This document shows, in pieces, positions 63,063 to 64,000 of a stretch of 64,000 nucleotides of DNA. Position 1 is the first letter of the stretch. Every line of letters begins with the position of its first letter. The stretch lies in assembly GCA_002943765.1 (NCBI GenBank), contig PQWQ01000001.1:3941501-4005500 (forward strand). The letters are read 5' to 3'. Under the pieces are notes generated by a model. It saw only the letters and a program-made list of their open reading frames with translations, was not told the DNA's origin and did not search any database. Position numbers and translations under genes: made by a program. Origin of the DNA: Psoroptes ovis (taxonomy: Eukaryota; Arthropoda; Arachnida; Sarcoptiformes; Psoroptidae).

Positions 63063-63927
63063 TCAATTTGTAAGATTTTTACTGGGGGAAATGATATTTT
63101 TCCTTATGAATGATAATGTACAAATCGGTAATTTGTTACCGTTTTTAGCTTGACCATTACCAGCAGCCACGGCAATCGTAGCATCGGTCATTGATAAATT
63201 TTGTGTGGTATCAATACTGTTCGCAATTGATGATAATGTTCCTTGACGTTGCTGCTGTTTTTGATGATTACCATTATTATTTTTATTATTGATATTATTC
63301 TCACTATTTGGATGATATGTTGAATGACAATATCGGCCATTTTGATAACAACAGCTATTCGTTGAATTTTTTGAACTATTATTATTAGAAATTTTATGGC
63401 TTAAATGACGATGATGATGATGGCGATAATGATGATAACGGCCACCACTACCACATATTTTTCTTGCTAAATCATGTAAATCTATCTGTTTGTGTATGTC
63501 GATGCGTTATTATTATGATGATCATTAAAATCATGATTACCGTTTATTCAATAATTTTACGAGTTTATTAAGATTATTATTAATTTCACAAGTGTTTATA
63601 ATAATAAAGTGAAGATAAAATGATGAAAGTTTAATTAATTTCGAAAAATAGAATTATTGAAGTGGATAAAAATAATGATGATAATTCTGAATACAAAACA
63701 CTTACACGAAATGATTTAGACATAAATGAATAAATGATTGGATTGACAAAACTATTTGCCATTGCCATCCAATGACAAATGAAATAGCTTGCAATATAAA
63801 AATTATTACTCGATGGATCATGTATGAATAACCATTCTGGACTATACGTTATTACGGTCATTAAAATTTTAATCGGTGACCAACAGATAAGAAATATGAT
63901 TACAATTGCAACTAACATACGGATTAT
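63063..63927 (-). CDS. Neuropeptide-type class-A GPCR, C-terminal part (5' exons outside window)
   Basis: Two 3' exons: 63927-63706 (74 codons) and 63485-63063 (140 codons plus stop), both phase 0, with acceptor CTAAAG, donor GTAAGTG and acceptor CAAACAG. The first encodes RMLVAIVIIFLICWSPIK (TM6 with CWSP), an extracellular loop, and TM7 with ICHWMAMANSFVNPIIYSFM followed by SKSFR of helix 8. The HWxxxANSxxNPIIYxFMSxxFR wording is that of peptide receptors near the orexin/allatotropin group (family knowledge), but two helices do not settle the ligand. The second exon is a 140-residue cytoplasmic tail rich in His, Asn, Ser and Gln with a C-C pair near its middle. TM1 to TM5 lie beyond position 64000; 63928-64000 reads as intron. 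Confidence 0.88.
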
Positions 63928-64000
63928 CTTTAGTTTTATTAATTTAATGTGTTTATTTCATTCGAATCATTTATTTTCATGGTTCACAAGAATTCACAAG

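Noticed and set aside
1..64000. tRNA, rRNA, CRISPR and bacterial operon features
   Set aside because: I looked for tRNA B-box/acceptor patterns and regularly spaced repeats; the few GGTTCGAA-like hits fall in coding sequence and the repeats are microsatellites or codon runs.

Overview
The window looks like nuclear DNA of an arthropod, most likely an acariform mite such as an astigmatid/house-dust-mite relative (inference). The reasons are a very AT-rich composition, GT-AG introns that are mostly short, codon choice ending in A/T, runs of AAT/GAT codons giving poly-Asn/Asp tracts, and an animal gene set (Highwire/MYCBP2, beta integrin, chitin-binding protein, peptide GPCR). There is no sign of bacterial organisation. 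Gene models were built by hand from reading frames, splice sites and phase; six spliced models close exactly in phase from start to stop.

Layout, left to right. 1-5264 is non-coding. 5265-21499 (+) is a class-A GPCR of four exons (955 aa) with a huge Asn/Asp-rich third cytoplasmic loop. Its 11.4-kb first intron holds a complete Ty1/copia retrotransposon in antisense (8265-12466; identical 135-bp LTRs, TTTAA duplication) and a 1.28-kb terminal-inverted-repeat element (13698-14980). A miniature mariner-like element (21522-21602) lies in its likely 3' UTR. 23111-24852 (+) is a GDE5/GPCPD1-type glycerophosphodiesterase catalytic domain whose 5' end I could not find. It meets tail to tail the giant Highwire/MYCBP2 E3 ligase on the minus strand (40534-25205; 8 exons, 4956 aa).

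42463-45427 (+) is serine palmitoyltransferase subunit 2 (6 exons, 721 aa), head to head with Highwire and with a TATA/initiator promoter. 50240-53265 (+) is a beta integrin (6 exons, 877 aa). 54549-54328 (-) is a small secreted Gly/Tyr-rich peptide with a textbook TATA + TCAGTG promoter. 56484-57776 (+) is a secreted protein with one CBM14 chitin-binding domain and an acidic low-complexity tail. 60222-61660 (+) is a CDC50/TMEM30 flippase subunit (2 exons, 449 aa). 63927-63063 (-) is the 3' part of a peptide-type GPCR running off the right edge.

The genes do not form a pathway. Several concern membranes and signalling: sphingolipid synthesis, lipid flipping, glycerophosphodiester turnover, adhesion, and two receptors. 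The most unusual points are the young antisense copia copy, the unassigned TIR element, the GPCR lacking DRY and NPxxY, the small secreted peptide with a strong promoter, and an unexplained open exon-like frame at 22932-22695 (-).
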